Assembly: GCA_964017185.1 (NCBI GenBank)
Contig: OZ024869.1
Location: forward strand, 71,828,315 to 71,892,314
DNA length: 64,000 nucleotides
Origin: Rugalucina vietnamica
Lineage: Eukaryota; Mollusca; Bivalvia; Lucinida; Lucinidae
Direction: 5' to 3'
Positions 1 to 11,975 of this stretch are shown here, one piece after another. A model generated the notes under the pieces. That model saw only the letters and a program-made list of their open reading frames with translations. It ran no database searches and was not told the origin of the DNA. A program made the translations under genes and the position numbers. Positions within the stretch are counted from its first letter, which is position 1. Each line of letters begins with the position of its first letter.

Positions 1-206
1 AAATGGGTAAAATTGGCGCCCTTGTAGTAATACTGCTTAATGAGGGTAACCCCAGAATGTGACCATGAATGAATCAAATGGATCAAAATAAAAAATGGAA
101 AAGTACTGCTGGCCTTGAATTATTTTGTAATTGTCTGGTGACAGTTCAGGATTTATTTGTTTGTGTCATTGCAGAAGGTTCTAACTCTGCATCTCTTGTT
201 CCAGAG

Positions 207-430
207 GTGAGCACGGTGACCTGGTAGTAATGCGCCAGACTCCTATTGAAAGGTTCTGGGTTTGAATCCCACTGGTGCAAGGTTGTGTCTTTGAGTGGGA
301 CACATTAACTCCCCTAATTATAGTACTGCATGGTTAGCACCCAGGGAAAGGCTAAATGTCTTGACATGACAGAAAAAATGTTGAATGGGCTGTTATACCT
401 CAATACATGTACAACAAACAAAATTAAAAA
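207..430 (+). mobile_element. tRNA-derived SINE
   Basis: A tRNA-like head contains a degenerate A box (GGTGACCTGGTAGTAATGCG) and a B box (GGTTCTGGGTTTGAATCCC). A body follows, ending with TGACATGACAGAAAAAATG and an A-rich tail. The same body end recurs at 9271, 46361 and 61738. Confidence 0.75.
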
Positions 431-458
431 ATTGCGCCTGGTGCTGAACCAATGATGG

Positions 459-773
459 TGCACTAGTCATTTGTAACCATGGCCCCAAGGCCCGGGGAAT
501 AGTGGGGACTTTGACTTTTGGTCCAGCAAATCCCCGCTAAAAGCCCCACCCTGTGGGGACTGCTCATTGGTAAAACCACTGCTGTTTTCTCCCGCAGCCT
601 GCTATCTTTTCATTCACGGCCCTTTTTGCATATATAAAGCAAACCCTGGGTATTTCCTCTGTACAGCCGTGGCAAAACTTTGGTCAAAGCCCCGCTCAAT
701 TCCACGGCTACCCCCCGCCCTCCCCTGGGGGTGGGGGTGGGGAGATGGGGCGTGGTTGCAAATGACTGGTGCA
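459..773 (+). mobile_element. MITE family C, copy 1
   Basis: Terminal inverted repeats TGCACTAGTCATTTGTAACC and its slightly diverged complement bound about 315 bp. The interior shares long stretches with 38826-39104. It encodes no protein; the 98-codon open frame across it is incidental. Confidence 0.75.
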
Positions 774-1231
774 TTATATCCTAAGCAACCAGGGTATGCT
801 GGTGGTCAAAAAACAAAGAAACATCACGTACATCAATGTACTACATACACCTTTGAAAGTTAAAAGAAGTGATGCAAACAACCTCAAGTTCAGGAAATGA
901 TCTTAAGAGTGATGAGAGTGCTTTATCAGTAATATTACCTTACATAACCAGCGGTCCAAGCAATGTTTGTCTTACATGGCATGTTAATGGTATGTTGTGG
1001 CAAAACATACCACATTTGTAACATTGGTTGGACATTTGTAATGTTTCATACATACTGTATAGATCCAAAAACTTTACGACCCTAGAAAGCTGTTTCGAGT
1101 AACTTAAATACAACTAAAGAAGCCAGTCTTCTTGATAACATATCCCGAAACGTAAAGATCAGAGATAGCACTAAACAGTCCAGACCCTGATCAAGGTGTT
1201 CTGCTGTCTGAGCTGACTCTGCAGTTTTATT

Positions 1232-1255
1232 TTCGGCTCGTCTCGACGAGCCGAA
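1232..1255. repeat. Perfect hairpin at edge of unknown repeat
   Basis: TTCGGCTCGTC and its exact complement are separated by 2 bp. On the minus strand the hairpin is followed by AATAAAACTG, resembling the end of the element at 49228, which suggests a related element. Confidence 0.4.
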
Positions 1256-1569
1256 TATACGATAGGATTTTGGCTGGGAACCTACGAAAAATACCGAACA
1301 CTCCGCATGACTACACAGGCTGGTTTCCGATCTACACTAATTAGTCATCCGGTAAGCCGAAAACATGTGATGTTTTAAACGTTAGCAGTGATTGGTTTAA
1401 TGAAATCCAGCCAATCATCATTTTTCTTTTAAGCAAAGTTCGGATGTAGACCTTTTTGCGTATGCTGATATCGGGGCCGTAAGGGTCGACTAATTACCGA
1501 ACAGGAAATCCAGGAAGCAGGTCATCTCTGCCTTTTTACTTTTCGGTCTTACCAAGTCCACTCGGCCTT

Positions 1570-1712
1570 TTTTCTTTTTTAATTCAATTTTATGTCCCTT
1601 TTAAGATAATTTCAGCTCATATAAGTGGGTGGTACGAAAACGGGAGGTCCAGAAGAAAAACCATCTGGCAAACCGCAAGCAGAAGGTCTCGCACCGTGAT
1701 GAAAGGGACCCT
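1570..1712 (-). mobile_element. SINE tail (reverse), head lost
   Basis: Shares the T-rich start, then AATTCAATTTTATGTCCC, TTTCAGCTCATATAAG and GAAAACGGGAGG, with the full-length reverse SINE at 48057-48301. The tRNA-like head is not recognisable. Confidence 0.65.
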
Positions 1713-1951
1713 ACTTTCTCTGACACAATTCACACCAAGTAAACCATGTACACGACTTCCATACATTGGACCGTGTCTGTTCGCCTCCGAAACACCTCTA
1801 ATTTTTATAGCTATATCATTGCAAGCAGTACTGTGGCTTATGCCTACTTAATGACTGATTAGTGTGGGTCGGAAATCAACATATTTTTTATCCCACTTGT
1901 CCATTATGTTTATGCACACAGAGCCGTTTCTAGCCTATAAAAGTGTAACGG

Positions 1952-2057
<106 letters not shown>

Positions 2058-2446
2058 TTACTTTACGACTAATTCTCATGAGATCAGTGTGAGAGTAATT
2101 TTGAGCTCATGCACATCAAAATAAGAAATTTGTTTTCTCAGAAACCACTAGCATACAAGTTTATTTGTTTAAAAAATGAACAGATTTCCAAAATGGTGTG
2201 GTCATAATACAAAATGCTAAACGAGCCGCTTCTAGCTTTTTTTAAAAGCTATCCTTGTCCTAGATACATCAGTACAAAAACTTTAGGGTCATTTATATAT
2301 TGCTGACACAAAAAAGTGACAATGGAAAGAAAAAGTATTGCAAGATGATAACTTCCTTGGCAAGATTGGTATTTGAGGTGGACAAGAACACTTTTAAGTA
2401 CACAAAGTGACTTTCTTCTCGAGTGTCAATTAACCATATCGAAACA

Positions 2447-3400
2447 TTGATACAGCTTGTCCATATGACAGGGTTTGTACAGCTTGTCCATATGACAGGA
2501 TTTGTACAGCTTGGTTATGCAGCTTGTTCATATGACAGGATTTATGCAGCTTACCCATATGACAGGATTTTTGTAGCTTGCGTCCATATGGTAAGGTTTG
2601 TGCAGCTTGTCCATATGACAGGGTTTGTGCAACTTGTCCATATGACAGTTTTTTTTTGCAGCTTGTCCATATGACAGGATTTTTGCAGCTTGTCCATATG
2701 GCAAGGTTTGTGCAGCTTGTCCATATGACAGGGTTTGTGCAGCTTGTCCATATGACAGAATTTGTGCAACTTGTCCATATGACAGGGTTTATGCAGCTTG
2801 TCCATATGACATGTTTGTGCAGCTTGTCCATATGACAGAATTTGTGCAACTTGTCCATATGACAGGGTTTATGCAGCTTGTCCATATGACATGTTTGTGC
2901 AGCTTGTCCATATGACAGGGTTTGTGCAGCATGTCCATATGACAGAATTTGTGCAGCTTGTCCATATGACAGGGTTAGTGCAGCATGTCCATATGACAGA
3001 ATTTGTGCAACTTGTCCATATGACACGGTTTGTGCAGCATGTCCATATGACAGGTTTGTGCAGCTTGTCCATATGACAGGGTTTGTGCAGCATGTCCATA
3101 TGACAGAATTTGTGCAACTTGTCCATATGACAGGGTTTGTGCAGCATGTCCATATAACAGAATTTGTGCAACTTGTCCATATGACAGGGTTTGTGCAGCT
3201 TGTCCATATGACAGAATTTGTGCAACTTGTCCATATGACAGAGTTTGTGCAGCTTGTACATATGACACGGATAAGGATTGTACAGCTTGTCCATTTGACA
3301 GGGTTTGTGCAGCTTGTACATATGACAAGGATTGTACAGCTTGTCCATGTGGCAGGATTTGTGCAGTCTGTGTGACAGGTTTGTGCAGTTTGTCCATATA
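2447..3400. repeat. 27-bp minisatellite array
   Basis: About 35 tandem units of roughly 27 bp centred on CTTGTCCATATGACAGGG then TTTGTGCAG, with variants (GCAGCATG, GCAACTTG, AGAATTTG, 24-bp short units). Some variants alternate, and a roughly 78-bp trimer is duplicated near 2755-2905, so there is higher-order structure. Because 27 is a multiple of 3, several frames stay open on both strands. That explains the long open frames there, which are not genes. Confidence 0.95.
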
Positions 3401-3544
3401 GTTGATTTGAACAATTATTGCAACTTTGTGCCATTAATGTTACAGATCAGGTTTTGCAGTCTTTTCTCTTTGTTCATTATGACTTTACTCATCAGATTTT
3501 GTACTGCTTGCTTCCTTAAGAGAAGACCTTATATCAGTTCATAT

Positions 3545-3779
3545 GAGCCACATCGTGAGAAAAACGGATTTTTGCCTATGCGAAAACAAAGGCGCAGATC
3601 AGCTTCGCGGTAACCGCGAAGCTGATCAGCGCCTTTGTTTTCGCTACTCGGATAGTACAATTCCTCTTCTACTTAAATCCGAAATTTCAAGCTTCTAGCT
3701 CTTTTCTGTGCTTGTACAGGTCGGTTTGTGTCAGACCTGGTCGGAAACCCCGAAGACCGGTTTTCTTGCGTCGCGGCTC
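3545..3779 (+). mobile_element. MITE family A, copy 1
   Basis: 235 bp with ends GAGCC...GGCTC and flanking ATAT duplications. The central stem is GCTTCGCGG / CCGCGAAGC. Its left arm abuts the minisatellite region. Confidence 0.9.
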
Positions 3780-4830
3780 ATATTACACAGTGAATTCTGA
3801 AAAATGATTTTCTTGAGCTACTGTATCGCTGTACTTTTTCAGTAAATTGGTTTTAGGTTTGTAAAATTATTTCTTTAATAGGAAACAAAAAATTATATGT
3901 GCTTGAACTAAGCCTATAAAATTTTTAATTTTGGAAACTTTATTGCAGTCTAGCAATTTTTTACATTAAAAACTATGAAGCTTGAAATCTGTTAATAGAC
4001 CTTGAAAAATCTTTTTATTGATTAAATCAACTAAAGTACCAAGGCCCTCAATTTTAGTGCTAAAAATTGAAAGAATATATATTGATATGAAGAAAACATA
4101 TAATAAAAAGTTTAAAGGGTGAATCAAAGGTCTTTGTCATTTTGATGAGGGGGCAATGGCAGAGGTTATATGTTTGAAAAATCTGATTAAATAAAACAAA
4201 CAAAAAAACAACAAAAAAACAACAACTCAAAACAAAAACAAATTAATGAAAATGACAACAACAACAATGGCAAAAATACAAATTTATTAATGGCCTTCCT
4301 CCAAATTGATGGAAAAAGATGTACCCTGAAACATTTTTTCAAATTAGCGTTAATTTATGTATGTAATCCATTTACATCTAAGGGTTATTTTTCCCTTTTA
4401 CTGAATTAAACGTTTAATTGTCCTTTGCCAATTGTGGATTTAATACCTTTGTATGAAGATTTGGACAATTGGATTGTGTCAGTTGAGTTCACACGAGGGG
4501 TCGCTGTTTCCGGGACACTGACTTTCTAAACCACGCTAGATTTTCACTCGATTGAATTGCAGGTTTAATACCTGTACGTGTGTGTGTGCAACGGTAGTGC
4601 TTGGATTTTAAAATGAACTTAAAAAAAGTTCTACTTTACTTAAGATACCGTGTGTTAATTGTTAAATTGGTGCCTTTTTAAAAAGTGTTCAACTGAGCAC
4701 CGTCACAATGGGAATTGATTAACTTCATGTGCAAATTGAAAACATTTTGTGTTACACTTTAAATGAATATGAACACATGGATTTCAAATTTTCTTTGTTC
4801 GTAAGATTTTCGTGAGCCTTTGTTATGCAG

Positions 4831-4865
4831 GGACTTTACATGAAAAGAAATGCATCCTTTAACAG
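4831..4865 (+). CDS. Candidate 35-nt micro-exon (weak)
   Basis: An acceptor-like TTATGCAG precedes 4831 and a strong donor, CAG|GTAAGG, follows 4865. Read from phase 0 it gives GLYMKRNASFN and ends in phase 2, which is what exon 8150 needs (AG+G = Arg). The other two frames contain stops. There is no homology support, and 35 nt is short enough to arise by chance. Family A copy 2 begins only 26 bp downstream. Confidence 0.2.
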
Positions 4866-4891
4866 GTAAGGTTTGGAAAAATGCTTTAAAT

Positions 4892-5125
4892 GAGCCGCCT
4901 CATGGGAAAACCAAAAATGTGGTTTCCGAACAGGTCTGACAAAAATCGACTTGTACAAGCACAGAAAAGAGCTAGAAGCTTGAAATTTCGGATTTAAGTA
5001 GAAGAGGAATTGTACTATTTGAGTAGCGAAAACAAAGGCGCTGATCAGCTTCGCAGTTACTGTGAAGCTGATCTGCACCTTTGTTTTCACCTATACAGAT
5101 TGTTGTTTTTCCCATGTGGTGGCTC
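4892..5125 (-). mobile_element. MITE family A, copy 2
   Basis: GAGCCGCC...GGCTC, 234 bp, flanked by AAAT on both sides. It belongs to a subfamily with ATGTGGTTTCCGAACAGG near the left end. The stem is GCTTCGCAG / CTGTGAAGC. Confidence 0.9.
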
Positions 5126-7559
5126 AAATGTGTCTGAGTCAGTGGCTATGCTGTCTCAGCATGATTATAGCTGTTGATATGGACATTAAACAGCAGAAAC
5201 AAAAGACCTATAAGGGAAGTCGGGGTATGATGGGGGTACGATGTGTCTTGACTGATGTCTTTATATATATTAATCACGGTGTGTACACTGGGTTAAGGAA
5301 GCCAATGTGGATACCGGTAGCTTAATTGCTGAGAGTGTCTTCGTTATACAAATATTTTGAATCTCGGTTTTGAATATTTTCATATTCTGTTTAATGAAGT
5401 TTAATTTGGTGAAATTAGATCTTCTCATTTTGAATTTCATATAATTGTTCTCCAAAGGACAGACTGACTGACCATATTAAATTATATCCTTGACTGACTG
5501 TGAAATTTCATATTTCCCCTTTGGAATTTGAATAACTATTATTTGTTGCTTTTTAGGCATGGTCATTAAGCAGTAATTATTCCCCCTTTTAGTCATAATA
5601 AATTACCATTCATTATTGAAATATAATGCTTTAAAGTTATTATTCATATTAAATGCATAGATCTGGAGCAAAAGACAGTCCTTGACAAATCAGTGTCAAG
5701 ATCATGGTATTTTTTCAATCTTTTAGAGTACTACTTTGGAAAAAAGAGAGTCGGTGTTTGTTGGGTTAGGGGCCATAGCTAGGGGGGAGGCATGGAGTGG
5801 GGAGGAGACATGATTGCAAGTAACAATAGCATAAATAAAACACTTTGAAAGGAAAAAAAGAAATGTGGCTTTAATATCCACATAATGTTTTTATAACCAT
5901 GTCATTTATACAAACCATTAAATGTAATCTTTTTCTTTTCAATAATGCCTGGCCACATGAAATTGTAAGAATTGGATTTAGGCAGATCATACTAGTAATA
6001 CTTTTAACCATTTTATTCTGTCCATTACCATTAATTTGTCCATAAAAACAATATTGATGTTAAGTGTTTAGCCCTGAAGACTTTAATTGCCAGTAAGGCA
6101 TACCTACAGTGTAAAATATGAAATCTGATAATGGACTAAGTCACTTTTATCATTTGAAATCACTCAAGTTCTTGAGTTCTATAGTAAATTCTCCTGTCAT
6201 GAATAAATACAATTTCAGGCCTTTCTTTCTTAATCAAAATTTCAGGTATTATTTTAGCCATCACTGTTGTTGTTGTTTCTTAGAGTTCCCCCGCTTGTTT
6301 ATTCGGGGCACACATCTTTTGACGTTACTTGGGCAAGTTAAGAGCTCAATTTAATTATTTCAGTGTTTCAATGTACACGACTGGTGACTTGTTATTTACA
6401 GTCTTATATAGCTGACTACAGGCTTTGGCTTCTGGCCTCATATACTAGTGCCTGTTGAGGGGGTTTATGTTTACCAAGCGGGTGGGAGGGAGTTGTTAAT
6501 TTAATATTTTTGTTGAATATACTCCCCTTAAAAAGTGGAAGCCAATTATAAGAAAGTAGACAATGTCACTCAGCTTAACTACAGACTCTTTCTTAAGAAA
6601 TGATAAAAGAAATATCACCATAACATTGTTGAAACCAGAATGATGTAGCATTTTTTTGTCTGTTCTTTCTTCAAAGTTATGCTGCACTCATTGGCTTCTT
6701 GATCAGATTATGCAGTATTGAATTGGCAGGTGTCCTGTATGTGCAGACTTGAAACTTTGTCCGCCACCAAACATGATAAAACCAACAATTTGAAATGTGG
6801 ACCCACACAATTTAAGCCTGTGTGCCCTGCACTCAGAGTTTGTAGGCATGAAAACTGCTAGTGCATCCCTAGCTAAATGTTGTCACGAAGACCAAACCAG
6901 GACTAATATGCTCATAATATTATCTCTGCGGTAGAACATACCCAATTTGGTTGTTTTCATTATATGTTTTTGTGGCGACTCAATTTGTTTCTTCTTAACA
7001 CCTTTTCTATTGTTAAAGGACACTTAATTGAAATGCTTTATCTCCCAAATACAGAAGGCTTTTTGTCATACAACAGATTAAGATTAGAATGGATGCATGT
7101 ATTTCAAACAGGCAATCCTCTCAAACTGTGGTTATTTACTTGATTTTATAACTGGATTAAGTTTATGTTTTGGTAGCTTTGGAGACTATGATAAATTAAG
7201 TGGACTATGCTGCGTGAATTCAGAGTTTGAATTTGTTGGAAATCCAGAATTTGAATGTTTGAATTGCACAACTTTGAACTTTTCTGTCAATGATGTACAT
7301 GTAAAGTTGATCGATCTGCTTTAACAGATTTATGACCAGTTGGAAATTGGATTAAAGGATTATGTCGAGACTTGAGATTTAAAAGTTTTAACAATGTTAC
7401 ATGTATGAGTAATGATATGAGTGAATAAAATAATTGAACAATGTAAGTAGTTTTAATGCAAGACATGTTGTAATATGTATTGCTAGGCAAAGATATGGCA
7501 AGCCTCTGGAGTTAATCTTACTTTGCCTAGCAATAATTGCAAAGCAAACCATCACAGAA

Positions 7560-7745
7560 ACTTACGTGGGACAAGCTAGAGATAAGCCGCTTGTGTAGTG
7601 AACCAGGGGTTATGATTCCAATCCCAGGCTTGTCCATTCAAAATGGATTGGACATTGAACGGAGGTCTTGTTTACATATTATGACAGCGTAGCTGCCGTG
7701 CCTGTCGGTGGAATGTTTAACCCCAACAAAACAAAAAAGCAAATC
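7560..7745 (+). mobile_element. Probable diverged SINE
   Basis: A tRNA-like stretch with GATTCCAATCCC as a possible B box is followed by a body and GGTGGAATGTTTAACCCC, then an AACAAAACAAAA tail. Confidence 0.45.
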
Positions 7746-7859
7746 ATCAAATGCCAGCAGCAAGGCATTAATCCTGTTTTTAGCTAATTCTTATCTATTT
7801 TAACCTATCATCTTTTGTATCCTTCACTATCACCCTTTCATCCTCCTTAAATTTCATCC

Positions 7860-7955
7860 TTTTACCTGTCTGATACTAACAGACTATGCGCACACCTGCC
7901 TAGAATGTCCACGAGGGCGTGTGGCAGTATATAGAGATAGATAGATAGATAGTTT
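7860..7955 (+). mobile_element. LINE-like 3' end with GATA tail
   Basis: CTGATACTAACAG, CGAGGGCGTGTGGCAG and then (GATA)n look like the 3' UTR and simple-repeat tail of a non-LTR retrotransposon. A LINE 3' fragment at 51295 also ends in a GATA/TATC run. No coding part remains. Confidence 0.4.
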
Positions 7956-8149
7956 TGATGCCTGCAACTTGGTCTTCCTCGGTTTTAAGATTTGCTCTAT
8001 ATGTGTAGAATTTCATGTCTAAATCTTAAGGCTTTGATAGATGTCTGAGCTGATAGCTGTATTCTAGTCTGTTCAGACTATCGTAAAGGGTTAGAAAATT
8101 TGAAGTTATAACATGACATTTCAAAAGATGTAATAATTCTCTGTTTCAG

Positions 8150-8332
8150 GGGCACAAGTGAGCCTGCTAAAAGCCCAGTCCAGTCCTCATCTTTTCTTCT
8201 CAAGGCTCGGGAACTCCAGGAGAGGGCGCGTAAACAAGCCGCGGCCCAAGATGACAGCGCGGTGTACAATGAATCGAAGAGCGCCACCTCGTTTAGAATG
8301 AAACCACGACAGAGAAGAATAGAGAGTTTCCA
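8150..8332 (+). CDS. Shroom-like internal exon, N-terminal side
   Basis: A polypyrimidine-rich acceptor (CTCTGTTTCAG) precedes this 183-nt exon and a consensus donor (GTAAGT) follows it. Only one frame is open: one base completing a codon, 60 codons, then CA. It starts GTSEPAKSP, has a central basic, potentially helical stretch (LLKARELQERARKQAAAQ), and ends RRIESF. The trailing CA plus the T of exon 31751 gives His, so phase 2 is preserved across a 23.4-kb intron. This would be a linker between the expected N-terminal PDZ domain and the central disordered region. I recognise no catalytic or named motif. Joining to the next exon rests on strand, phase and composition. Unseen exons in the long intron remain possible. 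Confidence 0.75.
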
Positions 8333-9049
8333 GTAAGTTGCATAATCAGACATATGGGCTGCATCACGTTTTGTAAAACTGTATGCGACAGTAGCTGATT
8401 TAGGAGCCGGTCTGGTATATAGCAGTGAAGCCGTTTGCAAGCATGGGTTTTGAGGTAGGTGGATCCAAAATTGGGATTCTTTCCTGTGAGTCATTCTGTC
8501 TGTGTATGACCTTACCTGTTAGTGGGACATAAAACGGTGACACAACAACAAAAGAACTTTGCTGAATTAAACACTGACTGTTTTCTTCAATTGAAGTGCA
8601 ATTATTTTTATGCAAACATTTAACAAACATGTGCAGCTGTCTGTGAAATGACAATTTATTGCATGTTCGGTGCATTTTTGAGCACGATTCATTGATCGTT
8701 ACTCGGATGACTAAACAGGAAGTGTACGGCTTTATACATTTCTGTTTAATTTTCAAACTAGGAGAGGCCTATCCTAACTTCACTTTGAAGTATAACATGC
8801 ATAAGTACATGATTAATTGATTTATTAAATAATTAATGATATACCTTAATAAAACATTACATGTTCGAACACGCAAGATAGATCAAAATGAATCTCAGCT
8901 CACATAAAACATGGCGCAGATTGCGAGAAAATCAGATTTTCTTACCGGGCCCAACACATTTAATGTGGGGAATACAATAGTATTGGTAGAGTATTGGAGT
9001 CCGCTGAGCGATCCAAGGACTTTTGGGTGTGGGTTGTGGGGGGAGGATT

Positions 9050-9068
9050 GGGTGGTGGGGGGGGGGGG
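9050..9068 (+). repeat. G-rich tract
   Basis: Runs of G, including 12 consecutive Gs at 9057-9068, in a region with further GGG runs upstream. It could form a G-quadruplex on the + strand. Confidence 0.6.
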
Positions 9069-9181
9069 TCCCTTAGAGCAAGACATTTCTGCTTTTCATA
9101 GTCCATGTGCAGGACTTGTGGCTCCATCCTGACATGGCTGAAAAAATGTATTGTCTGGGATGTAAGAATCAAATTAAACAT

Positions 9182-9335
9182 AGGGAGCGCGGTGGCGTAG
9201 TGGTATAGTTTTGAGCAAGACACATTAAATCCCTACAGTACTGGTTAAACCCAGGAAGCGTTGGCTTGGTCCTGACATGACTGAAAAATTGTTGACTGGG
9301 AAGCCTCAGTTAAAACAAAAATCAAATAAAACAAT
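9182..9335 (+). mobile_element. SINE with internal deletion
   Basis: An A-box-like GCGCGGTGGCGTAGTGGTAT head, then directly the body (GAGCAAGACACATTAAATCC ... CCTGACATGACTGAAAAATTG) and an A-rich tail. The B box is missing. Confidence 0.65.
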
Positions 9336-9600
9336 TGCAACTATAGTCTGAGGCTTGAAAGTGTGCTTTAGCCAGACAACATTACTGTTGCATATGGGAA
9401 GGGTTGGCAGTACCCTTAATGATTGGCCCCAGTTGACAAAATCACCCCCTAGAAGACAATTACTGCAGTTGACCTATAGGTTCAATGCCATTTCTAGTCC
9501 TATAGTCAAAAGATCATAAAATTAAAAAATGTGTGGAAACAATTAAATAATCATTATCTAAGCCTGTCAACACATCTTGACATGACTTTAATGTTGAACT

Positions 9601-9821
9601 GAGCCGCGGTCTTCGGGGTTTCCGACCAGGTCCGACACAAACCGACCTGTACAGTCACAGAAGCAGGCTAGAAGCTTGATATTTCGGATTTAAGTAGAAG
9701 AGGAATTGTACTATCCGTGTAGCGAAAACAAAGGCGCTGATCAGCTTCGCGGTTACCGCGAAGCTGATCTGCGCCTTTGTTTTCGCATAGGCAAAAATCC
9801 GGTTTTGTCACGATGCGGCTC
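9601..9821 (-). mobile_element. MITE family A, copy 3
   Basis: GAGCCGCGG...GCGGCTC, 221 bp, flanked by AACT on both sides. The stem is GCTTCGCGG / CCGCGAAGC. Confidence 0.92.
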
Positions 9822-9967
9822 AACTGTCATTTGGAGACATACCCCTGGGGTGTTATGGGGGGATAGGGGACTATTTTACTGTTAATCTTGCGGTAATGAT
9901 GCACGGTGTTGCAACCTTACGTCATGACTTTCTTAAAAAGGTATGTGGAAGGTTGACAGTTAGATAT

Positions 9968-10204
9968 GAGCCGCCCCGTGGGAAAATCAACAATGTTGTT
10001 TCTGAACAGGTCCGACACAAACCGAGCTGTACAGCCACAGAAGACAGCTAGAAGCTTGAAATTTCGGATTTAAAAAGATTTAGAGCGATTGAACTTTCCG
10101 TGTAGCGAAAACAAAGGCGCTGATCAGCTTTGCGGTTACCGCGAAGCTGATCTGCGTCTTTGTTTTTGCCTATGCAGATCATTTGATTTCCCATGAGGCG
10201 GCTC
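9968..10204 (-). mobile_element. MITE family A, copy 4
   Basis: GAGCCGCC...GGCGGCTC, 237 bp, flanked by ATAT. It lies 146 bp from copy 3 in the same orientation, but its duplication differs, so it is a separate insertion. Confidence 0.92.
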
Positions 10205-11329
10205 ATATAATTAATACTTGCTTGTAGCTACAGAATGTTGCCGGCCGGCCAGCCAGAAGTCCTGTCTTCTGTATTCCGAAGTTGTCATGGTTGGATAAAA
10301 TTCAGATTGTAGAGCCACAGTTGGTTTAAAGTAGAGGCTTAATAGATGGGGGAAAACAAGGAGTCTCTTTGTTGTATTATAACGTTAGATCCACCTAAGC
10401 TTTGCGCTGATAAAAATATTCTATTGGTTCCCTGTATTGTATACCTATGACCTAAAATTGAATATGCCGTGGAAAAGGGGGCCTGTACTCTTTATCTTAA
10501 TGACTTTGAGCTCAACATTTATGTAATCCTGCCCTTTATGCTCATAATTATCTTATTTGGTTTGAAATTAAACTGCGAAATAAAAAAAGTTTGAAAATTT
10601 TCTGCCAAAATGTGACTGTAATTTCAATGACTGCCTTAACCTCAGGTGCCTTTACACATGTTCTGACCCAATTACACAGGTAAGACATGTAGGCAATGTT
10701 AATATGGTGGACACACAATATCAGCTGACAGCAAACACAAATATGGATTTATTTTCCTTGATTTCTAGGTGATCTAGTTCTGGATTTTTAAAGATTTCCT
10801 TTTAGAGGTATGTTTGATTTAATGTCTATACATGGAACAAAAATCAAACAAAAACATACAATTGATTGTTTAATTAATAATCAAGACTTTCACTTTCAAA
10901 AATCAGTACTAATGACGTGGTGGGGTAATTTGATATTGACTTTGGGGTTTTCGTATATAGATCGGGTCTGATCTAGCTCCGAGCCTATTTATATTCATCC
11001 ATGGATAAGCCACCAAGACACAGTTTGCCAGCATCTACCATTAACAAGTGCACATTCTTTCCTGGAAAACAGTTTTCATGATTTTGGAAAAGGAATAATT
11101 GGATAATGGCTCAAGAAATTATAAGAAATCATTTATGACCATCATGTATTCAATGTACAGGCCAAACCGAGGGACAAGGGAACTGTAAAAAAAAAATAAA
11201 TGATGCTGATTTTACTCCCGGATTATTTAGTTATGGGACAAATTCCACTCCTATCTCAATGCAAACATCCTTGTTGGTGGTGGGATTTCCGTTTCTCGGC
11301 ATTCAGATGTCCGTGTTGTGCTGAACCAG

Positions 11330-11558
11330 AGGTAGCAGTATCAGAAGCAAGCCAGACTTTTGCCTATGCGAAAACAAAGGCGCAGATAAGCTTTGCAGTA
11401 ACTGCACTGCTGATCAGCGCCTTTGTTTTCGCTACTCATATAGTAATCCCTCTTCTTCTTTAATTTCAAACTTCTGCTCATTTTCTGTGACTGTACAGGC
11501 CAGTTTGTGTCAGACCTGGTCAGAAACCCCAAATACCGGATTTTCCATGTCATGTCTC
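11330..11558 (+). mobile_element. MITE family A, copy 5 (left end damaged)
   Basis: The core (GCCTATGCGAAAACAAAGGC), stem and right half are clear. The left terminus is partly deleted. The flanks share an imperfect 20-bp direct repeat (TAGCAGTATCAG core). Confidence 0.75.
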
Positions 11559-11837
11559 AGAGATAGCAGTATCAGGAGCTGGACAACAAATGATTTGTTA
11601 AAGACATGGATTTAGACAAATGAGACAGGTTGTAGGTTGATATTTGTATCTTGGATCTCATGAATCTGTGTCAATTTTTTACTTAATTAAATTCAGAAAG
11701 CTGTAAAATCAGGTCAGCCACTTGCTCTTCCCTTGGTTCTCAAAGGCAGAATGATTGTGGAGTGATCATTAAAAGTTATGAAAATATTTCTTCCTATGCT
11801 GCTGATACAAGATAATTTTGTCAGTTATTGGTGACAT

Positions 11838-11975
11838 AAATGTGCACTAAGTACTGGTAATCTGTCTTGGGAAGCTTGCCCATGAACTAGGACTGTCTGA
11901 CCTTCCCGACATGACATTAGCTGTTGACTGTATAGACAAAAAGCACCAATACAAACATACAAGTAAATGCTGGTA
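11838..11975 (+). mobile_element. SINE or LINE tail fragment
   Basis: GCACTAAGTACTGGTAATCT, GACATGACATTAGCTGTTGA and CAAAAAGCACCAATACAAAC recur at 16350-16485 and partly at 25715-25835, with A-rich endings. It is a dispersed retro-repeat tail. Confidence 0.5.

Noticed and set aside
567..863. 98-codon forward frame
   Set aside because: It lies across family C MITE copy 1 and has no exon signals. The related MITE at 38873 gives a similar meaningless frame.
2430..3434. Long reverse open frame (over 300 codons) and several others over the same stretch
   Set aside because: They are created by a 27-bp (9-codon) tandem repeat lacking stops in several frames on both strands. Composition is pure repeat and no gene signals are present.
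10646..10679. Possible 34-nt exon with good acceptor (ACCTCAG) and donor (CAG|GTAAGA)
   Set aside because: Its length would shift the frame between exons 8150 and 31751, both of which need phase 2, and one frame has a stop.
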